Translations under genes and position numbers: made by a program
Part shown: in pieces, positions 31,962 to 42,869 of the stretch
How the letters are laid out: every line of letters starts with the position of its first letter
How positions within the stretch are numbered: the stretch's first letter is position 1
Assembly: GCF_050624435.1 (NCBI RefSeq)
Contig: NC_134546.1
Location: 11,183,001 to 11,247,000, forward strand
DNA length: 64,000 bases
Origin: Tenrec ecaudatus
Taxonomy: Eukaryota; Chordata; Mammalia; Afrosoricida; Tenrecidae
Direction: 5' to 3'
The notes under the pieces: generated by a model
What the model was told of the DNA's origin: nothing
The model's database searches: none
The model's input: the letters and a program-made list of their open reading frames with translations, nothing else

Positions 31962-32065
31962 TGTTGGTCTGAGTTGACTAGAGAAACAAATCCAGAAACA
32001 TTCGTATATATGTAGGCCAGAACTTTATATCAAGAAGCAATTATGCATCAATAAAACACCCCAGC
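31962..32065 (-). mobile_element. ERVL/MLT2-like LTR, outer copy, left part
   Basis: 'gactagagaaacaaatccag', 'aactttatatcaagaagc' and 'aaaacaccccagc', where a second LTR of the same family starts. It resumes at 32636. Confidence 0.8.
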
Positions 32066-32630
32066 TGTGTTAGTCTTGGTAGACTAGAGAAACAAATCCA
32101 TGGACACACATATGTGTGTAAGAAACAGATTAATATAATACAAGAGCAATTATTCATTAAGAAAATATCCCAACCCGGTCCAGTACAAGGCCATGAGTTT
32201 GATATTAGCCCATATGTCAGATACCAAGTTATAAAGTCCTCTTCAGACTCACGAAACACATGCAATGGAGCCAAATGCAGGATGATCACAAGCAAGTGGG
32301 TAGAAAGTCTTTGGGTTCAGTGGTGTTGCAAGCATCTCAGTGCTGGCAGGGGTCTCTCTGTGGCTTCTCCGGCTTCAGAGGTCTGGTTGCATCCATGTGA
32401 CTTGTCCGGCTCAGGGCACGAGGGTAGTTTCATGTGTCTTGTCAGCTGCAATGTCTCCCAGGGAGTGAAGTAGAGAGTCTCCCACCTCCAAGAAGGAAAT
32501 ATCGGAATTCCCAGAATCCTTAGGGAAAGGCTATGCCCACACAGAAGCCTCATTGGCTATGACCTGATTGACAGGTTAGACTTACCCCTAAATGCTTAAT
32601 CCCTAAATTAACAATTATGTAACTACCACA
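32066..32630 (-). mobile_element. ERVL/MLT2-like LTR nested in an LTR of the same family
   Basis: 565 bp from 'tgtgttagtcttggtagac' to 'atgtaactaccaca' on the plus strand. Flanking 5-mers ccagc (32061-32065) and cctcc (32631-32635) fit a mutated 5 bp duplication, because the outer LTR's own sequence continues exactly with ccagtccag. Confidence 0.8.
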
Positions 32631-32635
32631 CCTCC

Positions 32636-33010
32636 CCAGTCCAGATTTGAATCCATAAGTTCGATATTAGCCCCTAAGTCTGATATTAGCCCATGAATTC
32701 CTCTTGAGACTCACGCAGCATGTGATGATGCTGAATGCAGGAAGATCACAGGCCGTGGGTAGAAAGTCATGTGGGTTCCATGGCAGTGGCAGCATCTCCA
32801 CGTGGCTCCTCCAGCTCCTGAGTGTGTCTCCTCAGCCGGAGAGGGAAGGGAGAGAGAGTGTATGTGTGTCCTGCCTCCAGGGAGGAAGACAGGAGTTCCC
32901 AGAATCCTCAGACAAAGGCCATGCCCACACGGAGGCACCATTGGCTATGACCTGATTGACAGGCTAGACTGAAGCCCTTCGCTCGAGTTGACAGGAGATG
33001 ATGTAATTGC
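32636..33010 (-). mobile_element. ERVL/MLT2-like LTR, outer copy, right part
   Basis: 'ccagtccagatttgaatcc', 'agattgcatgtg'-type blocks, 'gcatctccacgtggctcctc' and 'tggctatgacctgattgac'. It ends near 33010, where a reverse AfroSINE tail starts. Confidence 0.8.
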
Positions 33011-33015
33011 CATCG

Positions 33016-33118
33016 TTGCTAGTCACCATCAAGTCAGTTCCGACTCATGGCCGCCTTGGGTGGGCAGGGTGGAACTGCTCCATAGGGTCTTCAATGTGGT
33101 GGCTTTTCAGACGGCCAC
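33016..33118 (-). mobile_element. AfroSINE or RTE tail fragment
   Basis: 'gtcagttccgactcatggcc' and 'gcagggtggaactgctcc' match the shared AfroSINE 3' region. The head is missing. A possible short MIR remnant follows at 33147-33200. Confidence 0.6.
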
Positions 33119-34488
33119 TGTGCTGGACGGAGCCACCTGCGACCGTAGTTAGAGCTAACACTCATAGGGCACTTACTCTGGCTGTTTATCCATCCGCTCA
33201 CGTAGTCTTTATTGCAGCCGCTATGACCAACTCACCGGGCAGCTCCGATTAGTCCCTTCTCTTGGCCCAGCCCCAAGGGCTTTCCAGCGAGCCTTAGCTT
33301 CTGCTGTTCTCGCCCCTGTGCCGTGCCCGTCTAACGTTGAATTAGGGCTGCTGCACCCCCAGTGCCTTCCCAGGGCCTGCCCATGGGGACCATGCTGGCA
33401 CAGCTCACAGCCTTGGCACCTCCTTGCCCAAGCTTGTGGCACCTGCCCTTCTATCGGAGGCAGCAGACACCTGGACACTCCAGCCTCACCCGTGGCCTTG
33501 AACCAGCCCTCAGGGAAGGACAGACGTGCCCTTGCTAGCAATCAATTGAGGGAGGTGAGGATGGAGCTAGCCCCTAACCATATCACGGTGCCTGCAGGCA
33601 GGGAATCAAGGTACTTGAAGGAGACAACACCTTTTGTTCTATAATAATGGAAGACATTCAATTTAAAAGGCACATCCCTGCCAATGGACTCCCACTGAGA
33701 CTAAAGGATTCTGAGAGGCTGAGGTCCCAGCAGGGAGAAACAAGGTTGAGGCTGGGGATGGAAGGAGGGCAGGAGAAGACCCCACAGAAGGAGAAGGGGA
33801 CAGGCAGAAAGGGGAGGCCTGGTGCAATCCAACGAAAAATCATTCCTTCAACTAGTCCCGTCTGGAAGGGTTCCTGAGGTCCAGCTTTGGAAATCTCCAG
33901 ACTCCGGCAGGAACAATGCTGGACAGGCAGCTGGGAGAGGAAGCGGGTGGGTGAGATAGTTGGATTCATTTACCGGAAGCTGATTTGCCAGAAAAGGAAG
34001 TGGGGGGTGTCGGGAACAGTGTTCCCACTTCCTGGTTACATGGTCAAACATGGAACAGCAGAGTCAAAACGGGACAAGGCCACAAAGTAAGCGGCCACCA
34101 GAGGAGGTCCCATGCCCAATAGAGCTGAGGACGAGCCAGTCCTATTTTTCAGAGGCATGCCCAGCTGCCACCTCAGGACCTGAAGGACAGTAGAGGAACC
34201 ACAAAAATTACTTTAAAAAAGAATAACAAGAAAAAACTCAGTCCCCAAAATAAGCCCAAGTAGATCATGGAGTAGAGTACGCTGGGATCACCAAAGCCAC
34301 CTAGCTGCCTTCTATGCATTGCTAGGTCATGCTCATCAAGATGAATGTGCAAGTAGCAAGGGACAGGACACTCTCGGGAGGATGCTGCTTTTGGTATGGG
34401 TATCTTCTGCCACCTTGCTATCAAGCAGTCATATAAACCTTTGTCATTTCGTGTTGCTGTAACAGAGATACCACCAGTGGACCTCCAT
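33119..34488. other. largely unassigned sequence, about 1.4 kb
   Basis: GC-rich first half with overlapping frames of about 105 codons on both strands (33221-33644). No domain recognised. No clear repeat apart from a possible MIR remnant. Confidence 0.4.
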
Positions 34489-34512
34489 CACACACACACA
34501 CGCGCACACACA
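34489..34512. repeat. (CA)n microsatellite, interrupted
   Basis: About 12 CA/CG units with a cgcg interruption. Confidence 0.9.
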
Positions 34513-34541
34513 ATTAGGCTCACAAAGTTTAGGAGGCTAGC

Positions 34542-34862
34542 AGTAGGGAGGGTGGAGGGAGGGTGAGGGAGAAACAGGAAACAGATGACAAGGTCTACAT
34601 GTGACCTCCTCCCTGGAGGATGGACAGCGGAGAACTGGGTGAGGAAGACGTTGGATGGTGTAAGATATGATAAAATAATAATTATTTATAAATTATCAAG
34701 GGTTCAGGAGGAGGGGGGAGCGGGGAAGGAGGGGAAAATGAGGAGCTGATATCAAGGGCTCAAGTAGAAAGCAGGTGTTTTGAGAATGATGACGGCAACG
34801 TATGTACGAATGTGTTGGACACTAATGATGTATGTATGGATTATAAAATGATTTTTTAAAGA
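34542..34862 (+). mobile_element. L1 3' UTR end
   Basis: 'gtctacatgtgacctcctcc', 'gtgaggaagacgttggatgg', a G-rich tract (34705-34735), 'gagctgatatcaagggctc' and the ending 'attataaaatgattttt'. Confidence 0.8.
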
Positions 34863-35464
34863 TAATAAAGAAATTTTATGGAAAAAAAGAAGCCATTCTT
34901 ACTAAAAAAAAAAAAAGTGCCACACCAATACAGTGGTTTCCAAGGGGGATCTGGTGGGTTGGTAATTCCAGGCAGAGAGTTCAGTTAGTGGTGTGGGTTG
35001 TGAGTAAGACTGCAGCCATTTGCCGTGGTCAGCCTTGCTTCAGGACACTCAGTTTTGTTATACATTTACTACTGCTAGTGGTTTGGGATGCTAATTACTA
35101 TTCGAACTCTGTTTGGAGTCAAATGAACGTCAACCGTTTTTTTGGTCATTGTTGAAGACTGCGAAAGAGGGGTCAGTTGGAAAGTAGACATTAAGATAAT
35201 GAATCGTAGAATTCTTTTTTTGATAAAAAAATCATAAACATTTACTTATGTCTACCAAATCATCTGTGTTAATTAGTAAACAAGGTGTGTGAATAAGTAA
35301 GTTATTTAAATAAAGGCGCACTAAAGCTATTAATTGATTTTTAATTGTGTGCTGATGTATTTTTTTAATTTCTTGATAAATTTCCTGATATAACTAATGC
35401 TGAGCAAAGAAAAAAAAGCCCAGTTTATTATGTCTTTGAGTAGTATTTTGTCTTTTGCTGTCTT
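34863..35464. other. AT-rich unassigned sequence, about 600 bp
   Basis: Contains two A-rich runs (34883-34915). No element or gene recognised. Confidence 0.35.
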
Positions 35465-35483
35465 TTTAAAAAAATCATTTTTA

Positions 35484-35817
35484 GACAAAATAACGAGGTA
35501 TAAATTACCAAGGGCATATGAGGGAGGGGGGAAAGGAGAGGGAGGGGGAAAAAAAAAAGAGGACCTGATGTAAGGGCCTTAAGTGGAGAGCAAATGCCTT
35601 GAGAATGATTGGGGCAGGGAATGTTTGGATGTGCTTTATACAATTGATGTATGTATATGTATGGATTGTGGTAAGAGTTGTTTGAGTCCCTAATAAAATG
35701 TAAAAGAAGAAAAGAGAAAAAAATGATTAGGGCAAAGACTGTACAGATGTGCTTTATACAATTGATGTATGTATATGTATGAACTGTGAAAAGAATTGTA
35801 TCAGCCCCAATAAATTG
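35484..35817 (+). mobile_element. young L1 3' end with duplicated terminus and 19 bp target duplication
   Basis: 334 bp copy nearly identical to parts of 31136-31665 and 55930-56270, including the doubled terminus. It is flanked by a perfect 19 bp direct repeat starting 'tttaaaaaaatc' (35465-35483 and 35818-35836). The target itself looks like a very short reverse L1 3' end ('tttttattggggttcatac', 35831-35849). Confidence 0.85.
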
Positions 35818-35849
35818 TTTAAAAAAATCATTTTTATTGGGGTTCATAC

Positions 35850-36500
35850 ATAGAATTCTTTTTTTTTTTAGTTTACTCACTATGTTTTGTGAACTATGTT
35901 TTATGGCTTTGGGCAAGTTGTTGTGTTTCCAAAGAAAACAGCCCACCTCCATGTAACATGTGATTAATATGAGCACAAAATTACTATACATAGCACTTGA
36001 AAATGTGGCTAATTCAAGCCTTGGTGGCTGTCGATACTCTGTTAGCTCCCGAACCAACAGCTTACTCTCCTCTGTAACCAATTCTATTGGTTATGAACTG
36101 AACTGGATCATCCCACAGCATAGACCTAACATTTGCGGGTAACAACGGTGTCTGTATCTCAGATCTGAAAGGGGTGAAATCCTGGTAGATTTTCTCAAAG
36201 GACACGGGATGATCAAAAGGGTTTATTAGGAAGAAGTTTTCAGCAAATGGAAAACTGCAGTGACGAGGATAAAGGCAGGAGAGTCAAGCTGAGAAATGGT
36301 TTTCCATCACCACAACGCACCTGCTCATTTCATTCGGAAAACTTACTCCATCCACCCTACAGCCCTCTTCTCGCCCCTTCAGGCTCTTTTTGTTCCCCCA
36401 ACTCCCAGAACATTTCAGAGGAACACGATTTGAGACCTCGAGAAACCTCTGGTGTGGTGCGGTGTAAGTGGAAGAGCAGAGAATGCTTCTGGGGAGGGTT
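35850..36500. other. unassigned sequence, about 650 bp
   Basis: No recognised repeat. A 127-codon frame (36247-36630) runs into the reverse AfroSINE and is not supported. Confidence 0.35.
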
Positions 36501-36678
36501 AAACTCAAAAGCTTGCTGCCCTGTCAGTGATTCTGACTCGCAGAGAGCTGCCCTTGCAGGTTTCCAAAACTGTAACTCTTCAAGGGAGTGGAAAGCCCCA
36601 TCTTTCGCCCTTGGAGTGGCTAGTGGCTGACCTTGTTTAGCAGCCTCATGGGTGACCAACATGCCACCAAGGCTCCTT
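36501..36678 (-). mobile_element. AfroSINE
   Basis: 'aaactcaaaagcttgctgcc', 'ccaaaactgtaactcttc', 'ggaaagccccatctttcgcc' and the head 'catgccaccaaggctcctt'. Confidence 0.83.
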
Positions 36679-36689
36679 TATGTGTTATG

Positions 36690-36708
36690 ACACACACACA
36701 CACACACA
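36690..36708. repeat. (AC)n microsatellite
   Basis: About nine units just outside a reverse AfroSINE head. Confidence 0.9.
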
Positions 36709-37354
36709 ATTTTAAAGGACATAATAATTTTGCATTTAAAAATCCAGTTCATCATTCTATACATCAAGCCATCCTAGAGGTCCTGCATCCTGCTCCCTGC
36801 AGGATTCGACGCAAGTACTCCGCACACACCCAGTGCTGGACGAGGGACGAGAAAGGTTAACACTTTACTATTCCCCAACCTTGCCTCACTTACTCTCCCT
36901 TCACACTGATGTCTGTCTCTTGTCTATTAATTGCTTAAGTCACAGTTGTTCATCTGCAGCTCCTCGGAGCTGGGGCTGGGGGTGGGGGTAGAGAATGTGC
37001 TGGCTGGGACACAGAGGGGAAGGTTTCCTTTAACACCAGCATTTTCTTCTGTGAATGAACAGATTTCTTGTTTTGTTTTAAAGTGGAGATTGAACTCCGT
37101 GACCCCTCCAGTTGATGGGAAAGGAAGAAGCACAACATACATTCTTTTTCTTTCTTTTTTTTCCGGATAAGAAAGACGTGACACACCGTCCTCAGAAAGA
37201 AATACCAAATGCGCTTCAACCTCCTTTCCAGATTGATCCTAAGCATTCCTGTTGAGGAAAGTTAGTTGGGCATTTGTCCAGGGAGCTAGAGCAGTAGCCA
37301 AGATTCTTTCACACCTGGAATATATAACTTCCCAGGGACGGTGAAGGAAAGAGC
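36709..37354. other. unassigned sequence, about 650 bp
   Basis: No repeat recognised. No gene evidence. Confidence 0.35.
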
Positions 37355-38570
37355 CTGGCACCGATGAAGGCTGATTGCAGCCTTCCGTTTGAAGCACAGT
37401 TCAATGTCAAGAAAACCCAGGTCCTCGCAACTGGACCCAGGGACCACATCATGATAAAAGGAGAAGAGACTGAGGTGGTCAAGGGTGTATTTTCACTGGG
37501 ATCCACAATCAAAGCTTATGGACGGAGCAGTGGAGACATCAGATGACATGTAAGATTGGGCAAATCTGCTTCACAAGACCTCTTTAAAATGTTGAACAGT
37601 AACGATGTCACTTGGAAAACTAAGGTGTGTCTGACTCAAGTCATTGTATTTTCAAACACTCCATATACATGTAAAAGTTGGACAATGACTGTGTTAGTCT
37701 GGGTAGACCAGAGAAACAAATTCATAGACACTCATACGTGTATAAGAAATAGCTTTATATAAAGAATACTTGTATATTAAGAAAACATCCCAGCCCAGTC
37801 CAGATCAAGTTCATATATCTAATATTAGCCCATATCTCCATTGCCAGTCTATAAATTCTTCTTCAGACTCACGTAGCTCATGTAATGTTGCTGAAGGCAG
37901 GAAGATCACAGGCCAGTGGGTGGAGAGTCTTGTGGATCCAGTGGCGGTAGAAGCATCTCAGCACTGACGTGGGTCTCCATGTGGCTCCTTCAGGCCCAGG
38001 GCTCTGGCTCCATCAGCATAGTACATCTGGCTTGTCAGCAGGAAAGCAAAGACAGAGAGCATCTCCCACTCTCTGGGAGGAATGCAGGAGTTCCCAGAAT
38101 CCTCAGGAGAAGGCCATGCCCACACGGAGGCTCATTGGCTATGACCCCTTCGCAAGTTGACAGGAGATAATATAACTGCCACAATGACTGCGGAATCGCA
38201 AAGAACGGATTCATTTGTATATCGGTGTTTTGGTGAAGAGTACTGAATGCGCCATGGACTGCCAGAAGAGCAAGTGCTTTTGTCTCGAAGAAATACAACC
38301 AGAAAGCTGAGACATGAGCATGGCTAGCCCTCACCTCTGGCACTTTGAACTTATTTTCAGGAGAGACCAGTCCCTGGAAAAGGACCTCGTGTTTGGTAAA
38401 GTGGGTGGCCAGTGAAAGAGAGGAAGCCCATCGAGGAGATGGAGTGACACAGTGACTGCAACACCGAGCCCCATTGTCACAATGATTGTGATCCTGCACA
38501 GGACCAGGACCTGTTGTACACAGGGTCCCCGTGAGTTGGAACCAACTCAACGGCACCCATCAGCAACCAC
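37355..38570 (+). mobile_element. RTE LINE relic split by an ERVL-like LTR
   Basis: Left part 37355-37689 ('caatgtcaagaaaacccagg', 'gaagagactgaggtggtc'). Right part from 38184 ('tgaatgcgccatggactgcc', 'ccctggaaaaggacctcg') to the tail 'cggcacccatcagcaacc'. The reading frame is broken. The interruption is the LTR at 37690-38183. Confidence 0.85.
37690..38183 (-). mobile_element. ERVL/MLT2-like solo LTR with perfect 5 bp target duplication
   Basis: 494 bp from 'tgtgttagtctgggtagacc' to 'aatataactgccaca' on the plus strand. The flanks atgac (37685-37689) and atgac (38184-38188) are identical and restore the RTE sequence when the LTR is removed. Confidence 0.92.
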
Positions 38571-39175
38571 TGTACGCGAGCTTCAATTCTGAGCGATGAA
38601 TGCCTAAAATCCGTTTGCAGAGTCCCCACCGGGTCAAGCCTTCCTTGAATTCCTTTTGATCATTGACCAGGGTTGTGAGTAGTTTGCTCTCAGGCAGAGT
38701 GCATTGGTAAGTGGATTTCCTCCACCCCTCTCCAGCCAGCCCAGGGAGGGGCAGTCCCCCTCAGGGGCTTGCCTGTTGATCATAGTACTGGGGGTGGGGT
38801 GGGGTCACATACCCCTGAGTCATGCCCCACCAATCATGCCCTGACCGCATGGGTCAGAACATGTCTCAATCATGGTTCTGTTCTCACTTCTGTGGTCCCA
38901 CCTGTAACTGTGATGTATTGTACCACCACCCATCATGCTTTGGTGACAGTCGCCTTCATCTTCCAAGCCCTGGTTAAGTGGCCGGGTGGCTATGAGTCCT
39001 CATGCCAATGGTCTCCCTCTTCCAGATGATGTGTCTTTTTCTATGAACTGTGCTGGTCCTAGTCTTGTTTGAGACTTAGTAAATGTTCTCCTGAAGTTGT
39101 GTTTAAGATTTGGGGTTCCTTTTATGCCCCCAAAACAGCACCAGGCTGGGCGGTTGCACCATGATTGCATTCATG
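38571..39175. other. unassigned sequence, about 600 bp
   Basis: No recognised repeat or gene. Confidence 0.35.
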
Positions 39176-39745
39176 CTGCAGTTACGTAGGAAGTGACCAC
39201 AGGTTAAATTGTGTCCCCTCACAACATGTGTTTACCTGGCTGGGCCGTGATTCTCTGTTTGGCAGCTATCGAATGAGGTATGTGGCAGTTATGTAATGAC
39301 CCCCTGTGGGGGGTAAACAAATCAACTGTAAGAGGATTAAGGTCAGATGCAACACACAGCCATCACAGCCGGATCCCAAGTAAGCAGAGTTGCCTGGGCG
39401 TGTGGCTGCATCACCTTCTATCTTACAAGAGATGCTATCAGAGAGAGGGAGACCTACCCCTTCCAAGAAAGAAGAGCTGGGAGCAGAAAGCATCTTTGGA
39501 CCCATGTCCCTGAGCTGGTAACCTCCAAGATCTAGAGAAGACTGATGCCAAGACATATGGAGATCTCTAGAGAATGCCGTGAGCCCCCTGAAACTGTGAG
39601 CTCACGGAAAGAGGACACCTCCCCCGGAGCTGGCACTGTGACTCCGCATGTCTAGCCTCCTAAACTGTGGGACAGGCAATTTCTTTGGTTACAGCCACCC
39701 ACTTGGTGATTTTTCTGTTACAGCAGCACTAGGCGACCAAGCAGG
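39176..39745 (+). mobile_element. MLT1-like (MaLR) LTR, old
   Basis: 'ttaaattgtgtcccctcac' near the start and 'tacagccacccacttggtg' with 'ttacagcagcactaggcg' at the end match an ancient MaLR LTR. The middle is diverged. The family name is from memory. Confidence 0.5.
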
Positions 39746-40316
39746 CTATTCAGCTCATTTCACAGAAGGGAACTAAATGTCAACGTGGTATCTTAACAGG
39801 GTCACATGCTATTCATATTCCAGCGGTGACTTACAGCAGCACATCACAATTATTGCTCAGGAGTCTGTGGTTTGACGGGGTACTGTTGGGTGAGTCTCAC
39901 TGGGAAGGGGAGGGGGTGTCTCCCATTCAGTTGCAGTTAGATGTTGGCCACGGCTGCGGTCCTCTGAAAGCTACACTGAGCTGGGCTTTCCAAGAAGGTT
40001 CACTCACCCAGTGACACAGCTTCGTTGAATAGATGCTGGCTGGGTGTGCCCCCCAGAGAGCCTACCGGTGGCCTCTCCATGGTGTCGCTGGTGTTCTGAA
40101 AGGGCGGGGTACCTAAAACAAGCATTCGGAGACCCAGAAGCTGCAAATCTTTGCTAAGTCCCAGCCTCACTTGTGCAATGTCTCCAAGGAAATCACAAGC
40201 GCAGCTCAGATGGAAGGGTTGCGGTGGGGGGATGCAGCTTCTCTCAATGGGAGGAGCAGGAGCAAAGGAGTTGCATCCGTCTTAATCTAACTGGCATACT
40301 AGTTACATCGTCCAGC
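39746..40316. other. unassigned sequence, about 570 bp
   Basis: No recognised repeat or gene. Confidence 0.35.
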
Positions 40317-40424
40317 TCAGCAACCCCTCCCGCCAAGAGTTACAGTCTCAGGAAACCCAGAGGTAGTTTTACCCTATCACTATGAGTCGGCAGGTATCGA
40401 TTCATTGGCGTTGATTAGAGTTTT
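40317..40424 (+). mobile_element. AfroSINE, 5' truncated
   Basis: 'agagttacagtctcagg', 'ttttaccctatcactatg' and 'agtcggcaggtatcgattc'. The tRNA-like head is absent. Confidence 0.78.
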
Positions 40425-41299
40425 TTAATCTACTGCACCAACAAAGCGGGGAAGCCCGTGTTTCAACTGAGGTCTGAATGAACCCTTTCTTTGCAACCAC
40501 CCGCAGGCTTCATTTTATACTGGCCCTTTGACCATTAGGGAACGGCCAGTATTGACTCTGACATTCCGAAAGGGAGGTAAGCGGGGATAACAACCCCACT
40601 TAGATAGCTACCTCTTGACAAAGAGGCCAACAAGCTCTCCCAAGAAGGTCTCCAACCCCACGACCCGTCTGAAGCGATCATAATTTCTAACAAGAAAGGT
40701 GAGCATCTTGGGAACCACTGAGCCTACAAAAGTGCCACCAACTCAGCCTGCAAGGTGCCACTGATTCCCGCGTGGCTGACTGATGGATGACAGCTGAAAC
40801 TGTCCCTTTGGCTAACTAGTTTTGGAGACCACAGGGAGTTACTCTCACAGATGCTATTTGGAAACTGGAGCAGCATTCTGTGAGCTTCAAGAATCACTGA
40901 AGGAAATGAAAGTTCCCACCATGTTCACCTCCAGCCTTGGTCACCACCCCAAATGCCAATGCCCCCCTCCCCCGCAGGAGCACCACCTCTCGAGAGAGGC
41001 ACCTGCATACTCACCTTTGGTTCATCTCTACTGGTGTGTGTTCTCTGTCCCACCAAATCTCTTCTGCAGCTGGGCTCTCTGGGGTTCTGAGACTAAGGTG
41101 CGAGTGAGCTTCACTGCATCTAAGGAGTGTCCCAGCATCCTCTGTGGCCCACCGAGGCTTCATCAAGGCAGGTACACGAACGACGTGGGAGCAACATCTG
41201 GTTTCCTCTAACTTCACAAAAGGGAAGACCAATCAAGATCAGCAACTGCCCAAAGATGATTCCCATGAGGCAGAAGTCAAGTAGACCTCTGATCCTCCT
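40425..41299. other. unassigned sequence, about 870 bp
   Basis: A 129-codon frame (40822-41211) is open but shows no domain. No repeat recognised. Confidence 0.35.
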
Positions 41300-42087
41300 T
41301 AGACATTCTATTGCTCTGCTGAGTTGGATCATTCCTTGCAATGGCTACAAGGCACTCACCGACAGTACTCCAATTATGGGCTTTATTAGGGAATTAACAG
41401 GCTATAATTCAGGATCCGAAACTACGCAGGATACAGTTCTTTAGTCAGGACTGCTTCTTCTCAGCTGCTCCCCACCTCTTTCTGGCCCTCATCCCCTCAT
41501 TCCCCTCAGGCTCCTGTGCTCGCTAACTTCTGGCCAGCTTGGACAAATGCCACAAAGCTCTTTGGTTCCACAAAAAAGTGCCTGAAGACCCCCCCACCCC
41601 CACCCTGCCAGCAAACCTGACCAGAGATACTCAGCCCTCTCACTCACTGGGCCAGGGAGCTCACCCTGACAACATGGCCTGCCGGTCTCCTGGTTCTGCT
41701 GCTGCTGTTTCTCTGCCTCTGCTTCTTGCCATCTCTTGCTGCCTTTTAAAATTACAGCTTGCTCTGTCTCCTTTGTCTAGGAGGTTCTCAGGGTGTGGAT
41801 TCTGAGTCCAAATGGGGTGCTCCACCGGCTCTTCTTTCTGGGTTATGAGTCCCCCTTTCCATCTGTAGCCTAGCTAATTTGAAGCCTATCTGGATATCAA
41901 TGCTTACCAATCCCCTCATTAGGCTCTATATACCTTATTTGCATGGTCCCACTCCCATAAGGGTGTGATGCACCTTATTTACATTGTTCGTCAACTATCC
42001 AATCCCCTTGATGGACCCAAACGCCTTATTTGCACAGTAAGTAATTTGGTAGACATCAAAAGGAGCTACATTCAGGAATTCACTACA
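41300..42087 (-). mobile_element. probable LTR (family not recognised)
   Basis: Read on the minus strand, the order is LTR-like. A putative start 'tgtagtgaattcctgaatg' lies at 42087, followed by three 'tgcaaataagg'-type repeats and a TATA-like 'aaggtatatagagcc' near 41925. A long purine-rich middle follows, then 'ccctaataaagcccataatt' near 41380 as a polyadenylation signal. No clean target duplication or internal genes, so the identification is inference. Confidence 0.5.
41933..42033 (-). promoter_or_regulatory. three octamer-like repeats (TGYAAATAAGG)
   Basis: Plus-strand 'ccttatttgcatg' (41933), 'ccttatttaca' (41973) and 'ccttatttgcaca' (42024). The first contains ATTTGCAT, the POU/octamer consensus. 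They lie upstream, in minus-strand sense, of the TATA-like box of the probable LTR, where enhancer repeats are expected in U3. Confidence 0.5.
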
Positions 42088-42654
42088 TAGCAGTCGGCCA
42101 GTGAAGAAAAAGTTGAGTTACTGGGCTATGTGATGCTCCATGGTGAGAATAACAGTCAGTGATACGAAACAAAATATATGTGAATTGTTGAGTGGGAAAC
42201 GGATCTGCTCTGCAAATCTTCACCCAACTCACCAGAAAGAGTTTAAACCTATGAAAGAGAATATTATCCAGAGGAAGGCTGGGTATGGAAAGCATACGCG
42301 TTCCTTCAGGATCCGTTGCAGTGTTCACAGACTCTGCAAGCATTTTATCGGTGCCTGCTTTGTGGCACCTGCGTTCTCCTCGGTCCTCTGCTCACGCGCT
42401 GATCCTCCGCCCTGACCTCTTCTACCTCCTTCCCACCGTCTAGCTCCACGGCCCCAACAGAGCCTCCTGCTCCCCCTGGGTCTACACCTTGCCCTGCCCG
42501 ACGAATACACCGAGAATGACACTGTATTGTGACATGTTGGAAGGAGAGCGCAAGGTGGCGGGCAAGAGGCAACTTACAGAATCTTCGTGCTGTGACTTGG
42601 CGCGTTTTGAACCTAATGACTCATTGTCCCGAAGTCTCCTCGAAAAACCAACAA
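42088..42654. other. unassigned sequence, about 570 bp
   Basis: CpG-containing middle part (42370-42510). No recognised repeat. Confidence 0.35.
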
Positions 42655-42869
42655 TGTGGTTGTCGTCAGGTGCTGTCCCGTCGGTTCCTGCTCATCGCAG
42701 CCACCCCATGGATAACGGAACACAGCACTGCCCGGTCTGGCGCCATCTGCCCAAATGTTCAGTTGGCATGAATGTTGCCGTCACGGTGTCAATCTGTCTT
42801 CTGGAAGGTTTTACTCTTCTGTGTTGACCTTCTACTTTACCAAGCATGAGGTCCTTTCCAGGGACTGTC
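42655..42869 (-). mobile_element. RTE LINE 3' end fragment
   Basis: Reverse RTE tail 'gtcgtcaggtgctgtcccg' followed by 'catgaatgttgccgtcacgg' and 'accaagcatgaggtccttt'. It is followed by a second RTE 3' end starting at about 42870, so two copies lie in tandem. Confidence 0.7.
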
